Of a stretch of 64,000 nt of DNA, positions 37,098 to 50,660 are shown piece after piece. Position 1 is the first letter of the stretch, and every line of letters starts with the position of its first letter. The stretch covers positions 496,001 to 560,000 of the forward strand of contig CAVWFQ010000010.1 in assembly GCA_963754335.1 (NCBI GenBank). The letters are read 5' to 3'. Origin of the DNA: JBBSDP01 sp963754335. Its GTDB lineage: Bacteria; Planctomycetota; Phycisphaerae; Tepidisphaerales; Tepidisphaeraceae. The notes under the pieces were generated by a model, which was given only the letters and a program-made list of their open reading frames with translations, had not been told where the DNA came from and did no database searches. The position numbers and the translations under genes are program-made.

Positions 37098-37112
37098 GTG
37101 GAGTTGCTCCAC
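37098..37112 (-). promoter_or_regulatory. Leader hairpin upstream of bufA
   Basis: gtggag-ttg-ctccac (37098-37112) is a perfect 6-bp stem with a 3-base loop, just upstream of the ribosome-binding site (37084-37089) of bufA. It could be an operator half-site pair or an RNA leader element. Seen in sequence; function inferred. Confidence 0.45.
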
Positions 37113-37141
37113 GTGTTTCGAACATCAGCCAATTGAACTCT

Positions 37142-37236
37142 AATGGGCCCAGCGGCCCATTTTAATCAAACCAAGGTGGCGCGTCGTAACGCACCGCCGA
37201 AACTGGTAACGCTTCGAACGCGATTCGAATCGCGTT
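37142..37236. promoter_or_regulatory. Two dyads upstream of bufA
   Basis: aatgggcc/ggcccatt (37142-37149 and 37154-37161, loop cagc) and a 20-bp perfect palindrome aacgcgattcgaatcgcgtt (37217-37236) lie in the 371-base gap between bufA and the glycosidase gene. The first is followed by a T-run on the plus strand, the second is a candidate operator or bidirectional terminator. The rest of the gap (37237-37446) shows nothing. Confidence 0.5.
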
Positions 37237-37446
37237 TCAGTCACCTCCTTTGCAACGGGCAGACAACACGCCCTGGGTTTGCTTCCGAAGAAATGCCGCA
37301 CACGCGGCTTTCCATCTCTCCGACGCCGATGGGACCAGACAGGTTACACCATCAGCGGACACCAGTAGAAAACCGATCTGGACCCGCAGTCTATTCCCGC
37401 CACCGGAATCTGCCCATAGAAATTTGGCAATCAAGCGTAATTTTTT

Positions 37447-40227
<2,781 letters not shown>

Positions 40228-40507
40228 GCCGACCTCGCGGCGGATGATACTTATATGGGAGCAGAGTAGCGAACCGTGCGCGGAATGAACGGAACTGCCA
40301 ACCAGCAACGGATATCACCGCGCTCAAGCCCAGGGATTCGAACCTGACCGCCCGCCCCACGCGAAGTGTCTTCTGACGACCGCCGCCCCATTCGCGGTGC
40401 GACCGCCATCCCTGGGCCGGAACTGGAATCGTAAGTGGTACCGATCAGGTGCTCGCATCGGTTATCATCACCTAAACTTGGAGGGCGGCTTTTTCAGGTT
40501 CCTCGTC

Positions 40508-40837
40508 ATGAAGAAAACGGAGCGGAACCTGATTCCACTTGCCTACATGGGTCCCGTTCGAGCTGTCACGCCTGTTTTTCGTTTAGGGGTCATTTCGATA
40601 TCGATGTCGACCCTCCAGGTTGTCGACGGTCTGGCAGTTGGAATACTGACCGATCGCAGGATGATCTCTCCGTCGCTCAACAACCTCCTGCTCGCGGCGT
40701 GCATTTTTTTGAGCATCGCGGGATTCGGATTCGGAATTGGCGGCCTGTTCCAGCGAAACTCCAGGTTTGTCGCAATTCTTGGAATACTCCTGTCATTTTG
40801 TGGTCCAGTGCTTATTCCGATGTTTATGGTGGCATGA
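40508..40837 (+). CDS. Small hypothetical membrane protein
   Basis: From the ATG at 40508 the product is about 109 residues with three or four hydrophobic segments: MGPVRAVTPVFRLGVISI, NNLLLAACIFLSIAGFGFGI, and RFVAILGILLSFCGPVLIPM. No family recognised. It is a likely inner-membrane protein, convergent with the minus-strand gene ending at 40920. Confidence 0.5.
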   Translation: MKKTERNLIPLAYMGPVRAVTPVFRLGVISISMSTLQVVDGLAVGILTDRRMISPSLNNLLLAACIFLSIAGFGFGIGGLFQRNSRFVAILGILLSFCGPVLIPMFMVA

Positions 40838-40919
40838 CAATCGACCCATGACTTTCCGCAGCTGATTCCAGCGCACGGTGAGCCTTGACCCTCGCCTTGC
40901 CCAGCGCTGCCGTCAGCTT

Positions 40920-42737
40920 TCACCTAATGACCAGTTTGATCACCCGCTGATTCCCGGCATCGGCAACGATCGCGCGATCCGCTTTGATCGCGATTTGACG
41001 GGGATCGTGGAGGTGTGAGAAATCGTCGCCGGGCGTGTCGGTCTGGCCGAATTGGGTGAGTAGCCCCGGAGTGGATTCGGTCAAATCGAAACAGACGACA
41101 CGCTGGCGGTCGGTATCGGCAACCGCAAGAAGCGCGCCGTCGGCCGCTAATCGCAGCCGCGCGCCGAAATGATCGGCGTCGTTGTCGCCCCAGCGAATGA
41201 AACGCGTACTTACGTGGTAGGTGTCCGCTTTGGGCTCGAGAAACAAAATCGTCCCCGCGTCCGCAACGATCAGCCGGCCATCTGTCAGCGCGATGATGTC
41301 TCCAGGAGCAGCGAGCGGAGTTCCGTCGATCTTGATCGGCTGCCATGCCGTTCCTGCCGGAATCGACAGGGAATCGGGATCGAACGGTGCACGAAGAATC
41401 TGTTTGCTCACAGAATCGGTGACAAACAACGGCCCATGCGGAAATTGTGCGGCCAGCCCCTTCGGGGCCGGGAGCAGCGCGGGGAGGGCCCGCTCGGCTT
41501 CGTTACTGCCGGTGGAACGGCGCGGAAAGCGCATCGGACCAAACCCGTTCACATTGCTTCCGTCATGAAGGTGGTATTGTGCGCCGAAACCGAACATCAC
41601 CGGGCCGTGAAAAATTGCAGGCGTGATCAGAATGTGCATTTCCGCCTTGCGGGGCACGGCGTCGGCGGCATCGTTCCAGTCATACCAGAGCGTGGCGCGG
41701 TCGATCCCGATGACGACATCCCCTTCGACCGACAGTGCAATACCCGTGATTGTCGGAAGGGATCCGAGCCGGTGGAGGAATTGCAGCGAATTGGAGGATT
41801 TCTCCCAGGCGGCGATGTAGACCGTATCGGCCTCGCTGCAGGTGATCGCCATCGGATCGGCCGCGGTGGAATCGGAGGTTGGAAGCAACCCGATGAATTG
41901 AGTCGCGTCATAAAGGTCATGATTCCACTGCGTGAGCCGGCCCGGACCAGGCGCGCCAAGCAGGTCATGGCGGGAGAGAAAGCCATAATGCGCCGTATCC
42001 CACAGCGCCCCCGCCGCCACCGAAACGTGCCCGCGAAAATTGGTGGGAATGGCAGGCGTTTTCATCGCCGGGACGGGAAATCCGGAGAGCTCCTGGCCAT
42101 CGGCAGTTAAGGCGTGGATCTCGCCGGTTCCGACATAGATCACTTTTTTGGCCGGATCGATAGCCAGCCCAAATGCGTCGCTGCCATCGAACCTGAAAGC
42201 CGTCTCGATCGTTCCGGCGACCGGGTCGATGCGGAAAACTGAAATCGGTTTGTTCTTGTCATCTTTCGTGCGCGTCGCGAGATAGATCCTGCCGTCGAGC
42301 GGGTTCGCGGCCAGTGCATAGGGCAGATAGTCGTGATCGCGTACCGGAAGCGTCAGAGCCATCGCCGCGGCTTTGCCGCCGTCGTGCATGGCAAGTTTAA
42401 AAAGCGCGAACTCCCCTTTGGGTTGCTGGCCCAGGAAGTAGAGCGTTCCATTGAGTGTTGCAAACGTTCCACCATTCACCCGGCTGCCAACCGGCTCGAG
42501 CGGGTAGCGATCGATGAGGCGGCCATCAAGGGAGATTCGGTTGATCGAATCGCCGCCGCTCAGCCAGAGCGTCAGCTCGGAATCCGTGGCGACTCCGCCG
42601 GCATTGTTGCCGGCAACGCGGATGAGCGCAGGACCTGCCCCGCCGCTGTTTCCAAGGACGCCGGCGCAATCGATCGATATCGCCCGGGCCGCGGCGACGA
42701 AGAGCACTTGCAGAAAAAATATCAGGCGGCACCTCAT
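40920..42737 (-). CDS. Secreted beta-propeller protein
   Basis: Start taken at the ATG at 42735-42737 (AAGGAA-type site; signal peptide MRCRLIFFLQVLFVAAARAI). The mature protein has repeated beta-blade motifs of the NHL/WD type, for example YALAANPLDGRIYLAT, AFGLAIDPAKKVIYVGTGE, DIIALTDGRLIVADAG and HDPRQIAIKADRAIVADAGNQ. The repeats at the end (RVVCFDLTESTPGLLTQFGQ) are typical NHL. No catalytic motifs. It starts 37 bases downstream of the end of the next gene (42774) and is probably cotranscribed. Likely a surface or periplasmic binding protein. Confidence 0.8.
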   Translation of the reverse strand: MRCRLIFFLQVLFVAAARAISIDCAGVLGNSGGAGPALIRVAGNNAGGVATDSELTLWLSGGDSINRISLDGRLIDRYPLEPVGSRVNGGTFATLNGTLYFLGQQPKGEFALFKLAMHDGGKAAAMALTLPVRDHDYLPYALAANPLDGRIYLATRTKDDKNKPISVFRIDPVAGTIETAFRFDGSDAFGLAIDPAKKVIYVGTGEIHALTADGQELSGFPVPAMKTPAIPTNFRGHVSVAAGALWDTAHYGFLSRHDLLGAPGPGRLTQWNHDLYDATQFIGLLPTSDSTAADPMAITCSEADTVYIAAWEKSSNSLQFLHRLGSLPTITGIALSVEGDVVIGIDRATLWYDWNDAADAVPRKAEMHILITPAIFHGPVMFGFGAQYHLHDGSNVNGFGPMRFPRRSTGSNEAERALPALLPAPKGLAAQFPHGPLFVTDSVSKQILRAPFDPDSLSIPAGTAWQPIKIDGTPLAAPGDIIALTDGRLIVADAGTILFLEPKADTYHVSTRFIRWGDNDADHFGARLRLAADGALLAVADTDRQRVVCFDLTESTPGLLTQFGQTDTPGDDFSHLHDPRQIAIKADRAIVADAGNQRVIKLVIR

Positions 42738-42773
42738 GGCGTTCCTTCGTTGAATCGACCTTGGAAACACCCG

Positions 42774-45700
42774 TCATTTCACATGGACTTGCCCCCAATA
42801 TTGCGGCTCCAGCCGGGCTTCGCTGGGTACGTCGTTGGTGACGGCAGTGTGGTGGTTGGCATAGTACGCACGCAGCGCTGTGCGCCGTGCCGCCGGAATC
42901 GGAGAACAGGACGCCGAGGTCGCCGGCGATCGTTGTACCCGGCATAGGGACAAAGCCAATCTCGGCCAGTGGAACGGAAGCTTCCAACGTATATCCCCCG
43001 GCCCGGCGGGTCACCTGGACATTTGCATCGGAAACCAGAAAGACTCGATCGAACACGATCGAACCGGTGGGCGAGCTGAAGGTGCGCGGCTGCCGGGCCC
43101 CATCTGCGGATTTGGGAATCATCGCCACGCAAACCGGCTTCCCGTCCATCACGCTGAACATCAGGCGCAAATCTCCCGCCGCCGCGGCGCTGCGCTTCGG
43201 GTCCGCGGCTCGATTTGTAGTCAGCATCAACTCGCAAACATCCCCCGATTTGAATAGCAACCCAAAATCCTTCGCTCCGTTTTGCATGGGGGAATCGTCG
43301 TTCACGTTAAACGCGGCGTAAAGCCGGGCATCGTCGTAGGCCACCGCAGCAGTGGCCGTGCGGCCCGCCCCGCCATCAATCGTGACGGCGCGGTGCAGGT
43401 CCCAATCGGCCAGATTTCCGTCCACGACGATGTTCTGCGCTCGTGAAAGCGTGATCGGCGCGTGGGTCGCGCCGTTTCCCCCGAGTCGCCGGACGGCGGC
43501 GGCCACAGCTTGACCGTGGTCGGCGTCGCTGAGCGAAAAGTCATATTCCCCCTTACGAAGCAAATCTAACCCGGTCACTTCCCAGATTCGCGTGTCGCTG
43601 TCGCCGGCGATGAGATACACCTTGCCGTTGTTCTTATTGCGAAAGAGAAAGCCGGAGAAGTTTTCGGGCCACACGGTATTGGGGCCCGCCAGCGGGCCGT
43701 ATCGATTGTCATGGCAGAGGGCGGCCACCCAGAGACCGCCGTCGGTCAGGAGATTGAACTGGCCGGGATATCCGTTGACGCCGATCAGTTCGATGCCCGA
43801 GTCGAGCTTCGCCTTTCCGATGAATTTCATCGCGCCGATCACATAGCCCGGCTGAAACAGCGGTGCATCCCAGGCGAATTCCAGCCAGGCCTTCCGATAC
43901 GACCAAAGACAGCGACCATCGGCAGAGTACCTTGATACAGCCCCGGCGGTGGGACCGCTTCCATCGCCGGCCGGAAGATCCAGCACGTAGACTCCCCCGT
44001 CGGTCGGCATGGCGTGAGCGAAACGCCGGTCCGGCGAGGTCAGAAAAGGTTTGCACTCCGACGGCCGCGGATAAACGGGTGTCCCATCCGGACGAAATTC
44101 CTTGACGGCGATGTGAAAGACCTTGTTGTTTTGAGTGCCCCAGAATCCCAGATCGTCGTCCACCGAAGGCCCCCAATAATTGCGCACTTGGGCGGGCACG
44201 GACGTCGGCTCGACGGTGAACTCTTCCGGCTGAGCCTTTCCGTCGCCGTTGAGATCAGTCCAGACAAAGGCGCCCCCTTCGACGGGGATTTTCGCAAGCA
44301 GTTCCGGCGGCGCATGGAAGTGGCGGAGATGCCACCAATCGCCGATGGCGGCCACCGGTTTGCCGACGCCCTGCGCGCCTTGCAGAAAGATGATGCTCGC
44401 CCCTTCGCTGCTGTCGATCAGATAGTCGTGCCCACGCGTGTGGCGAAATTTGAGTGAGCGGCCCGAGCACGATCCTCTGGAGTGCAGTTCGCCCGGACCG
44501 GCCCGGAGGAGCGTTGCAACGGTGCGCGTCTTTCCCGTCGCGTAATCGACCTCGAACAATGTGTTATGCGTGTTAATTAGTTCCGGATGTTGCTCGTCGG
44601 CCGTCCCATCGACTGCATAATTGCCAGGACCGAGCAAGTCCGCGATCAGCTTGCCATCGCGTGACCAGACGCTGACGCGCCGGGGTGAAAAGTCCTGCTC
44701 CGTGACCCACACCTTCCCTTCCCCGTCCACCGTCAGCCCGGCGGGATTGTAAAGACCCTGTGGATCGAAAGTGCCGACGGCGGGCCGTCCACCCGGCTTG
44801 CCGATGTCGCCGGCGGGTTTGCCGTCGCGATCGAAAATCCGAACCTGCATCGCCGTCCCGCGATCGGAAACATAAAGTCTTCCTTCGGCGTCCATCGCCA
44901 GCCCGAACGGCGCCGAGAGCGAGCCTTTGACAAACGGCGTCACCTGCCCGGAAACCGGATCGATCCGCAGCACGCTCTTTTCGCTCGCGACCAGAACGCG
45001 TTGCTGCGAATCAACGGCGAGCCCGATGGGCGCGGGAATCGAATAATCCTTTACCGGTTTGCCAGTTTTCCAGTCGAAGACCGCAACTTTGTTATCCTGA
45101 ATCAGCGAGCAGTAGAGAAGGTCTCCTGAGACAGCGATTGCCTTGAGGTTGATCCCATCTCCCTTCGGAAGATGCCTGCTGACCACGAGGATGCGCTGCC
45201 CAAACGGGAAATTTACAGGAGCGCCGGTCTTGCCGTCCCACAGGACAACGCCAGCATCGCGCAGCGAAGGATCCGTTTCCTGTTGACCCCATCTGTATCC
45301 GTCCTGTCCGACGAACAGGCGTGTGCCGTCGCAAGCCATCGCCTGCACAAAGATCCCACATTCGAGCACCTGATGCTGACCCCACAGCTTCTGGGCGCGC
45401 TCCGAGGATACGAACTTCGGATCCACCGCAATTTGCGACCATCCGGCCTCACTGATCTCCCACCCCAGATAAACACGCTGGGCATCGGATGCCGCGGCGA
45501 GGGGATTGCCGTGGTCTCCGCCCCAGCTTCCCCGGCCGTCGTCGGTGACCCAGGGAGGGTTGCCGGCGTTATGCAATGACGCGATCCATTTCTGCCCAAT
45601 ACCGCGATGCGTGAGGAAATGGGCCTGATATTTCCCCGCCGGCAATGGTTGACCCTCGTCATCGCATCCATCCCAATGAATGGTCGCCAACTTGTTTTCG

Positions 45701-46617
45701 CCTTTGAGTAACTCGACCGGCAGGGTGCGGACGAGCGCGCCGTCGGAATTGAAGACCGCCGCGCTGAGCTGCGTCGCCGCCGAATCGGCAAGCGGCACGT
45801 CGAGCGTCAGCGGCTGTGCGCTCGCCGCCAGGCTCAACGGCCGATCGGCGGGAGCGAGATGACCGACCGTGGAAAAATTCGCGCGACCCCAAATTTCCGG
45901 CGACTGATACGCAAAGCCAGGGGATTGCACGACTTCGTAGTAACTCATCACGTTTTTGCGCCCTGCCGCATCTCCCCAGAGGGGTTGAAGGGTGAGCGCG
46001 ACGGAATCTCCGGCTTTGGGATGATCGGGTTGGGCGTGGAGCCGCCCCCACGGAATCCGCGCTTCGACCGTATAGCCGTTTCCGTCGGCATCCTTCTTGA
46101 ACGCAACGCCGGAATCCGCGCCACTGAAAATCTGCGTGCCGTGAAAATCCATTCCGTGCTGGATCTGCAGTTCCGGTTCCTGTCGCCCGGAGAAATACCA
46201 TATGGTCAGGTGGCACACCCGATCGCTGGCGAGCGCGATTGCCTTGTCGAGCGTGCGCGGCAATTTCGGATCTGAAGCAAGCCGAACCTGCAGGCAGTCT
46301 CCCTGCCAGCCATTGTTCGGCTCGATTTTCGGATCGTGAACATTCGCCATTGGGGAGTCGTCCACGACATGCGCCGCGATGTAAAAGGCGTTGGCGTCAT
46401 ACATAGAGGCAAAGCGCGCGCTGAATCGCGGCTTAAGCGATTCGTCATAAGCGCTATCAATGGCGCCGCTGAGATCCCAATCCTTGAGATCCCCGTCGAT
46501 TACGACGGGACCCGGCGCAGGAACGACAATGAGCGAATCATGACGTTGCGACTGTGCCAAACCGTGCCGGCACAAGATTGATATGAGCAGCGCCGCCAGG
46601 GCCGCGCGAATTCCCAT
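42774..46617 (-). CDS. Large secreted protein: CBM9/DOMON-like domain, beta-propeller, second CBM9/DOMON-like domain
   Basis: Start at the ATG at 46615-46617 after GGAGAAGG, with signal peptide MGIRAALAALLISILCRHGL. Residues about 25-200 form a CBM9/DOMON-like domain (VIDGDLKDWDLSGAID; AHVVDDSPMANVHDP). About 300-960 are NHL-like propeller repeats (IGLAVDSQQRVLVASEKSV; PFGLAMDAEGRLYVSDRG). The C-terminus is a second CBM9-like domain (IVVDGNLADWDLHRAVTIDG; AFNVNDDSPMQN). Near 42885 the frame shifts: continuation LRAYYANHHTAVTNDVPSEA gives the true end at 42774. The pairing of two similar terminal domains around a propeller is unusual. Likely binds extracellular polysaccharide. Confidence 0.8.
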
Positions 46618-46963
46618 GACCTTCTCCATCCGCTTTTGAGAAAAGGCAACAATCGCCCGAGCCGCCTCGCTGGACAAAGCTAAGGGTGTTGCGATGCGCG
46701 CAATACAGAACGCGCATGCAGGTGTTGCGGCGGGTTCGATGGAACGGGCGTCCTGATGCGAAAGTAGACTATCGGTCGCGCGGCGTGAGCGGCAGTCGAA
46801 GGGTTTTGGGAAGTTCAGCGAAAAACTGCGGAACGCCCGGAGAGTCGGGCCCTCCCCGGCCCGTGGCAGCGCTCCCACGGCTCGGGGACGAGCCGGCTCT
46901 TCCAGCAATCGACGGTGAGTGTCATTCCTGGGAGCGTGACTTTTGATCCATACTCGTGCCGGA
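46618..46963. other. 346-base intergenic region
   Basis: No credible gene. It has an imperfect hairpin (cccgtgg/ccacggc region around 46858-46880) and GC-rich text, and lies between the start of the upstream gene and the end of the PQQ gene, both on the minus strand. Nothing further to report. Confidence 0.5.
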
Positions 46964-48250
46964 TTATTCCACTGTCAGCGCAGCGACCGAATCCTGATCT
47001 TTGACGATCAACAGGTTGCCCGCGGGGATCGGATAGGCATAGGTGGCCGAATCAGCGACCTTGATTTTAGTGACCTCGGCATAGGCTTTGTCCGTCGGCT
47101 GAAAGACAATGAGCTGCTCGCCCGGAGTCAGGGCGAGCATGACCGAGCCGGCGTCAATGAGGGTTCCATATCCTCCGCGGCCGCGGCCGCCTCTTCCGCG
47201 CCGCGGCGGACCGCCGCCGCCGGGCGCGGGGCCGCGGGCGGGCTGGCCGACGGGCGCGGTCCAGGTGGTCTTGCCAGTTTCGGCGCTCATGCAGAAAAGT
47301 TCGTTTCCCTGGGTAAAGCCGTAAAGCAGGCCGTCTTTCAAGACCGGCGTGCTGAACTGAACAGACATGTCCGGGTTGGTCCAGAGTTCTTTGCCGCTGA
47401 ATCCGTCGGCGGTCTTTTCAATTTTGACGGCCCGGGTTCCGCGCCCGCCGCCGCTGTAGATCAGCGTCTGACCGTTCACGACCGGGGAGGCGGCGTTGTA
47501 GGCGCCCATGCCCTGTGCCGCAAACGGCGCTTCCCAGCCGAGCTTGCCGTCGGCGCGATCGAGCGCCACGATGCGCTTCTCGATCAGCGCGATGATCAGT
47601 TTCACATCGCCGACGGTCATCACTGCCGGCGAAGCGTAGGCGGGGCCGTCGCCGGTCCATTTCCATTTTTGATCGCCGGTTGCCAGGTCATAGGCGACGA
47701 TCGCCCCGCTTCCGCGGCCACCGGCCTGGACGATGCACTGGCCGTTCAGGATGAGAGGCGAGCTCGAAACGAAGAAGTTGGGCCACTCACCGGGGAAGTC
47801 GTTTTTCCGCCAAAGCTTTTTCCCCGTGGCGGCATCGAGGCAGGAGAGGGTGCCGCGCACGCCGAGCGTCACCACTTTTCCGTCAGCGACCGCCGGGGAA
47901 CTTCTCGGGCCGGAGAAAGAGGCGGCTGGACCGGTCGCGCCCTCCGAGTCGTATTTGTCCTGCCAGACTTCCTTACCCGTCGCAGCATCCAGGCATCGAG
48001 TGACTTCGTCGTTGTTCTGACGCGAAAAAACATAGAGCTTGTCACCGACCAGGGCCGGCGTGGCGACGCCTTCACCGACGGTCAATTTCCATTTTTGGCT
48101 CAGCGCGGTCGGCCACGACTTGGGCGCTTCGAATCCGCTGGCTTTGGCGTCCCGATCCGGGCCGCGCCACTGGGGCCAATCCTGGGCCTGCGCGACGGTA
48201 GCAATCAAAAGTACGACACCGATTAATATCGTTCGATTTGCGTTTCGCAT
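46964..48250 (-). CDS. PQQ-like beta-propeller protein (secreted)
   Basis: Start at the ATG at 48248-48250, with AGGAG seven bases upstream and a signal peptide (TILIGVVLLIATVAQAQ). The mature start DWPQWRGPDRDAKASGF is the hallmark of planctomycete outer membrane PQQ-like proteins. Blade motifs: GDKLYVFSRQN..CLDAATGKEVWQDKY, LSCLDAATGKKLWRK, IVAYDLATGDQKWKW and LFCMSAETGKTTWTAP. This is the quinoprotein-alcohol-dehydrogenase-like fold without evident PQQ ligands. Gly/Arg/Pro-rich insertion GGGGPPRRGRGGRGRGG near residue 395. Probable structural or binding role. Confidence 0.88.
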   Translation of the reverse strand: MRNANRTILIGVVLLIATVAQAQDWPQWRGPDRDAKASGFEAPKSWPTALSQKWKLTVGEGVATPALVGDKLYVFSRQNNDEVTRCLDAATGKEVWQDKYDSEGATGPAASFSGPRSSPAVADGKVVTLGVRGTLSCLDAATGKKLWRKNDFPGEWPNFFVSSSPLILNGQCIVQAGGRGSGAIVAYDLATGDQKWKWTGDGPAYASPAVMTVGDVKLIIALIEKRIVALDRADGKLGWEAPFAAQGMGAYNAASPVVNGQTLIYSGGGRGTRAVKIEKTADGFSGKELWTNPDMSVQFSTPVLKDGLLYGFTQGNELFCMSAETGKTTWTAPVGQPARGPAPGGGGPPRRGRGGRGRGGYGTLIDAGSVMLALTPGEQLIVFQPTDKAYAEVTKIKVADSATYAYPIPAGNLLIVKDQDSVAALTVE

Positions 48251-48391
48251 GACAACTCCTGTGACGGCATGAATTGAGCGAATCACTGAATTGGCCAATC
48301 GTGCGCGACTGCCGCGAAGTGGACCGACACCTCGCAAACAGTTGCGCGTGAGGTCCGAAAAATTCCGTGAAATTGCCGGCATCCAAAGGGA

Positions 48392-48844
48392 TCAAGTTGC
48401 GCCGTGAATCCAACGACTGATCGTACACAACACCGAACACGTTACGAGTCCAAGGAAAAGGAAGGCAATGGCACAGATAAACACAAATGGCCAAACGTGA
48501 AACCAGGCGGCGGAAGCAGACAACGCGGTGGAGAGAACGGATGCGATAGCAATTTGAGCCAATCGTCTGGCGATCGGCATCGCCTCACCCGAAAACCAGC
48601 CCATCCACAGGCAGTTTACCCACAAGCCTATTGCGAACATCCCCGACATGAGCACGAACGGAAGGATCATACCGGCTCGGCTCGATGCCGGAGTGCCGAC
48701 ACCACCAATGACCGCAATCGACGCGGCGATCGGCACGAAAATCAACAGGTCAAGACTTGCGGCAAAGGCAAAGGCGCTTCCGACCTTCACCAACAACGGC
48801 TGGCGCGTAAGCACCTCTGATTGTGATTTCGCCGCCGAACTCAA
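48392..48844 (-). CDS. Hypothetical four-helix membrane protein
   Basis: A 150-residue protein with hydrophobic segments at about residues 25-48, 60-82, 95-115 and 118-140 (SLDLLIFVPIAASIAVIGG; AIASVLSTALSASAAWF; VFICAIAFLFLGLVTCSVLC). No family recognised. Upstream is a 113-base divergent promoter region with the next gene (48958), and downstream is the PQQ gene. Confidence 0.6.
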   Translation of the reverse strand: MSSAAKSQSEVLTRQPLLVKVGSAFAFAASLDLLIFVPIAASIAVIGGVGTPASSRAGMILPFVLMSGMFAIGLWVNCLWMGWFSGEAMPIARRLAQIAIASVLSTALSASAAWFHVWPFVFICAIAFLFLGLVTCSVLCTISRWIHGAT

Positions 48845-48957
48845 TCATGCCACGTCCTCATTTCTATTCCGACAACTTCAACTCCCGGCTCGACATTTCG
48901 GGGATGAAGATCGACGCCACATATTGTAGGGCCTCGAAGCTGAGTACAATGCCAGCC

Positions 48958-50486
48958 ATGCGCTCTCCAATTCACCGGATCCGGATCGTCTTATGCATTT
49001 GGATCTGCCTCTTGGCAACTTTGCACGCGCGCGGAGAGCCACCGAAAAAGGAACCGGCGCCCGACGCGCAGCAGTTACGCAGGCCGATAAGGAAATCCGG
49101 GAAGTCTATAAATCCGAGCTGGCGAAGAAATCGCCCGCCGATTGCGATGCCCTGGCGAAAACACTTTTGACCCAATCCCTGACGAGCAACGAATCGGCGC
49201 CGCGATTCGTCTTGCTCCATTACGCCCAGGACCTGGCAGCCGACGCGGGTGATGCGACGACCGCCTTCCGTGCCGCCGATTCGATGGCGAGCTTCTACGA
49301 GATCGATGTGCTCCCCATGAAGCTCAAGGCGCTGACCACGGCGTCGCGCAATCTTTCGGGTCGTCCCGCCGCCACTCTCTTTGTCGGTCAGGCCAAACTG
49401 CTGGTCGATGAGGCGATTTCGCGGGACGACTATATGACGGCTGAAAACGCCGCCGGTCTGGCGGGTAGTGCTGCGCAGAAGGCATCCGACAAATCGCTTA
49501 TTGCGAGCGTTCATGAACAGGCCGCCGAGCTGGGAGCCATTCGCGGCGAGTACAAGAAAGTCGAACCCTCGGTGGCGCGGCTGAAATCAAATCCTAATGA
49601 CGCCGATGCAAACCTCACCGTAGGAGAGTTTTTCGGTTTGTACAAGGGTGACTGGGACAAAGCTCTGCCACGACTGGCGCTCTCTTCGGACGCGAAACTC
49701 AAGGCGCTCGCGCTGGCTGATCTTGCGGCTCCCGCGAATGCGACGAGCCGGAGGAAGATCGGCGACGGCTGGTGGAGCGACGCCGGTCCGCGCACCGGAC
49801 CAGCCAAGGCGCACGAGCAATCCCGCGCGGCGTTCTGGTATTTACAATGCCTGGCCGAGCTGGACGGATTTGAGAAGGCGGTGGTCGAGAAGCGGATTGC
49901 CGAAGCTCGTCCATCAGCCACCCGAGTCGTGAATTTGCTGACGTTGGTCGATAAACCCGCTCAGGGGTTCAATGGGTCCTGGAGACGCAACGAAGGGGGC
50001 TTGTCATGCGGCAACGATGGCGGTTACCTCGTCATTCCCTACTCGCCGCCCGCGGAATACGATTTGACCGTCTCGATCAACCGCATCGCGGGTAGCGACA
50101 CCGTTTTGCTCATTTTCCCGCTGGAAAACGGCGCGATGTATTTCTTTCTTGGCGGATGGGGCAACACCGTGATCGGATTTGGCCGGAGCGACGATTCAGG
50201 AATCTACGGCGTCCAAAAACTTGAAGGAAACAATCTTATTGTCAAAGGCAAAACATACAAGACGCTCATCAAGGTCCGAAAAGGAAAGGTTGAGGGTTAT
50301 GTCAATGATAAGCTGGTCGCGACCGTGAATACCGACGGAACGGGCCTCGGCGTCAGCAGCCGCTACACGGTCGGCGGCGAGCGCGTGATGGGCCTGGAAG
50401 CAAACCGGGGCTGCCCTACGGTATTTCACATGGCGGAAGTGAACGAAGTGTCGGGCAGCGGCCATGTTGTTCAATTGCCGCCGTGA
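48958..50486 (+). CDS. Secreted TPR-like protein with C-terminal lectin-like domain, one frame break
   Basis: The signal peptide (MRSPIHRIRIVLCIWICLLA) is in one frame starting at the ATG at 48958. A missing base near 49075 shifts it into ADKEIREVYKSELAKKSP, and the frame is then open to 50486. The protein has helical TPR-like repeats (residues about 30-300; TAFRAADSMASFYEID) and a C-terminal concanavalin-like (3-keto-disaccharide hydrolase/DUF1080-type) beta-domain: YDLTVSINRIAGSDTVLLIF, KTYKTLIKVRKGKVEGYVND. Length about 509 residues. Likely exported binding protein. Confidence 0.7.
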
Positions 50487-50660
50487 AATGCGCGGTTTCC
50501 GGGGTGATTACCCGGCGAGGGGGAACGACAAGACCCGCCAGAGTTGAGCGCTTGACCCGCTTTATCAGCGGGCCGGCTGGCCCATCGCTATGCGAACCTG
50601 TTGCGGGCATAATCGAATAAGTTAAAGCGTGAGCCGACACGCCATCATTAGCTGCCACGA

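Noticed and set aside
40328..40417. tRNA-like segment with a GGTTCGAATCC T-loop string and 10-bp matching ends (minus strand)
   Set aside because: The ends gcccagggat/atccctgggc pair, but the T-stem and anticodon stem do not pair at the required positions and the acceptor cannot be combined with the T-arm. No cloverleaf could be built even allowing one indel. Left as an unexplained inverted repeat.
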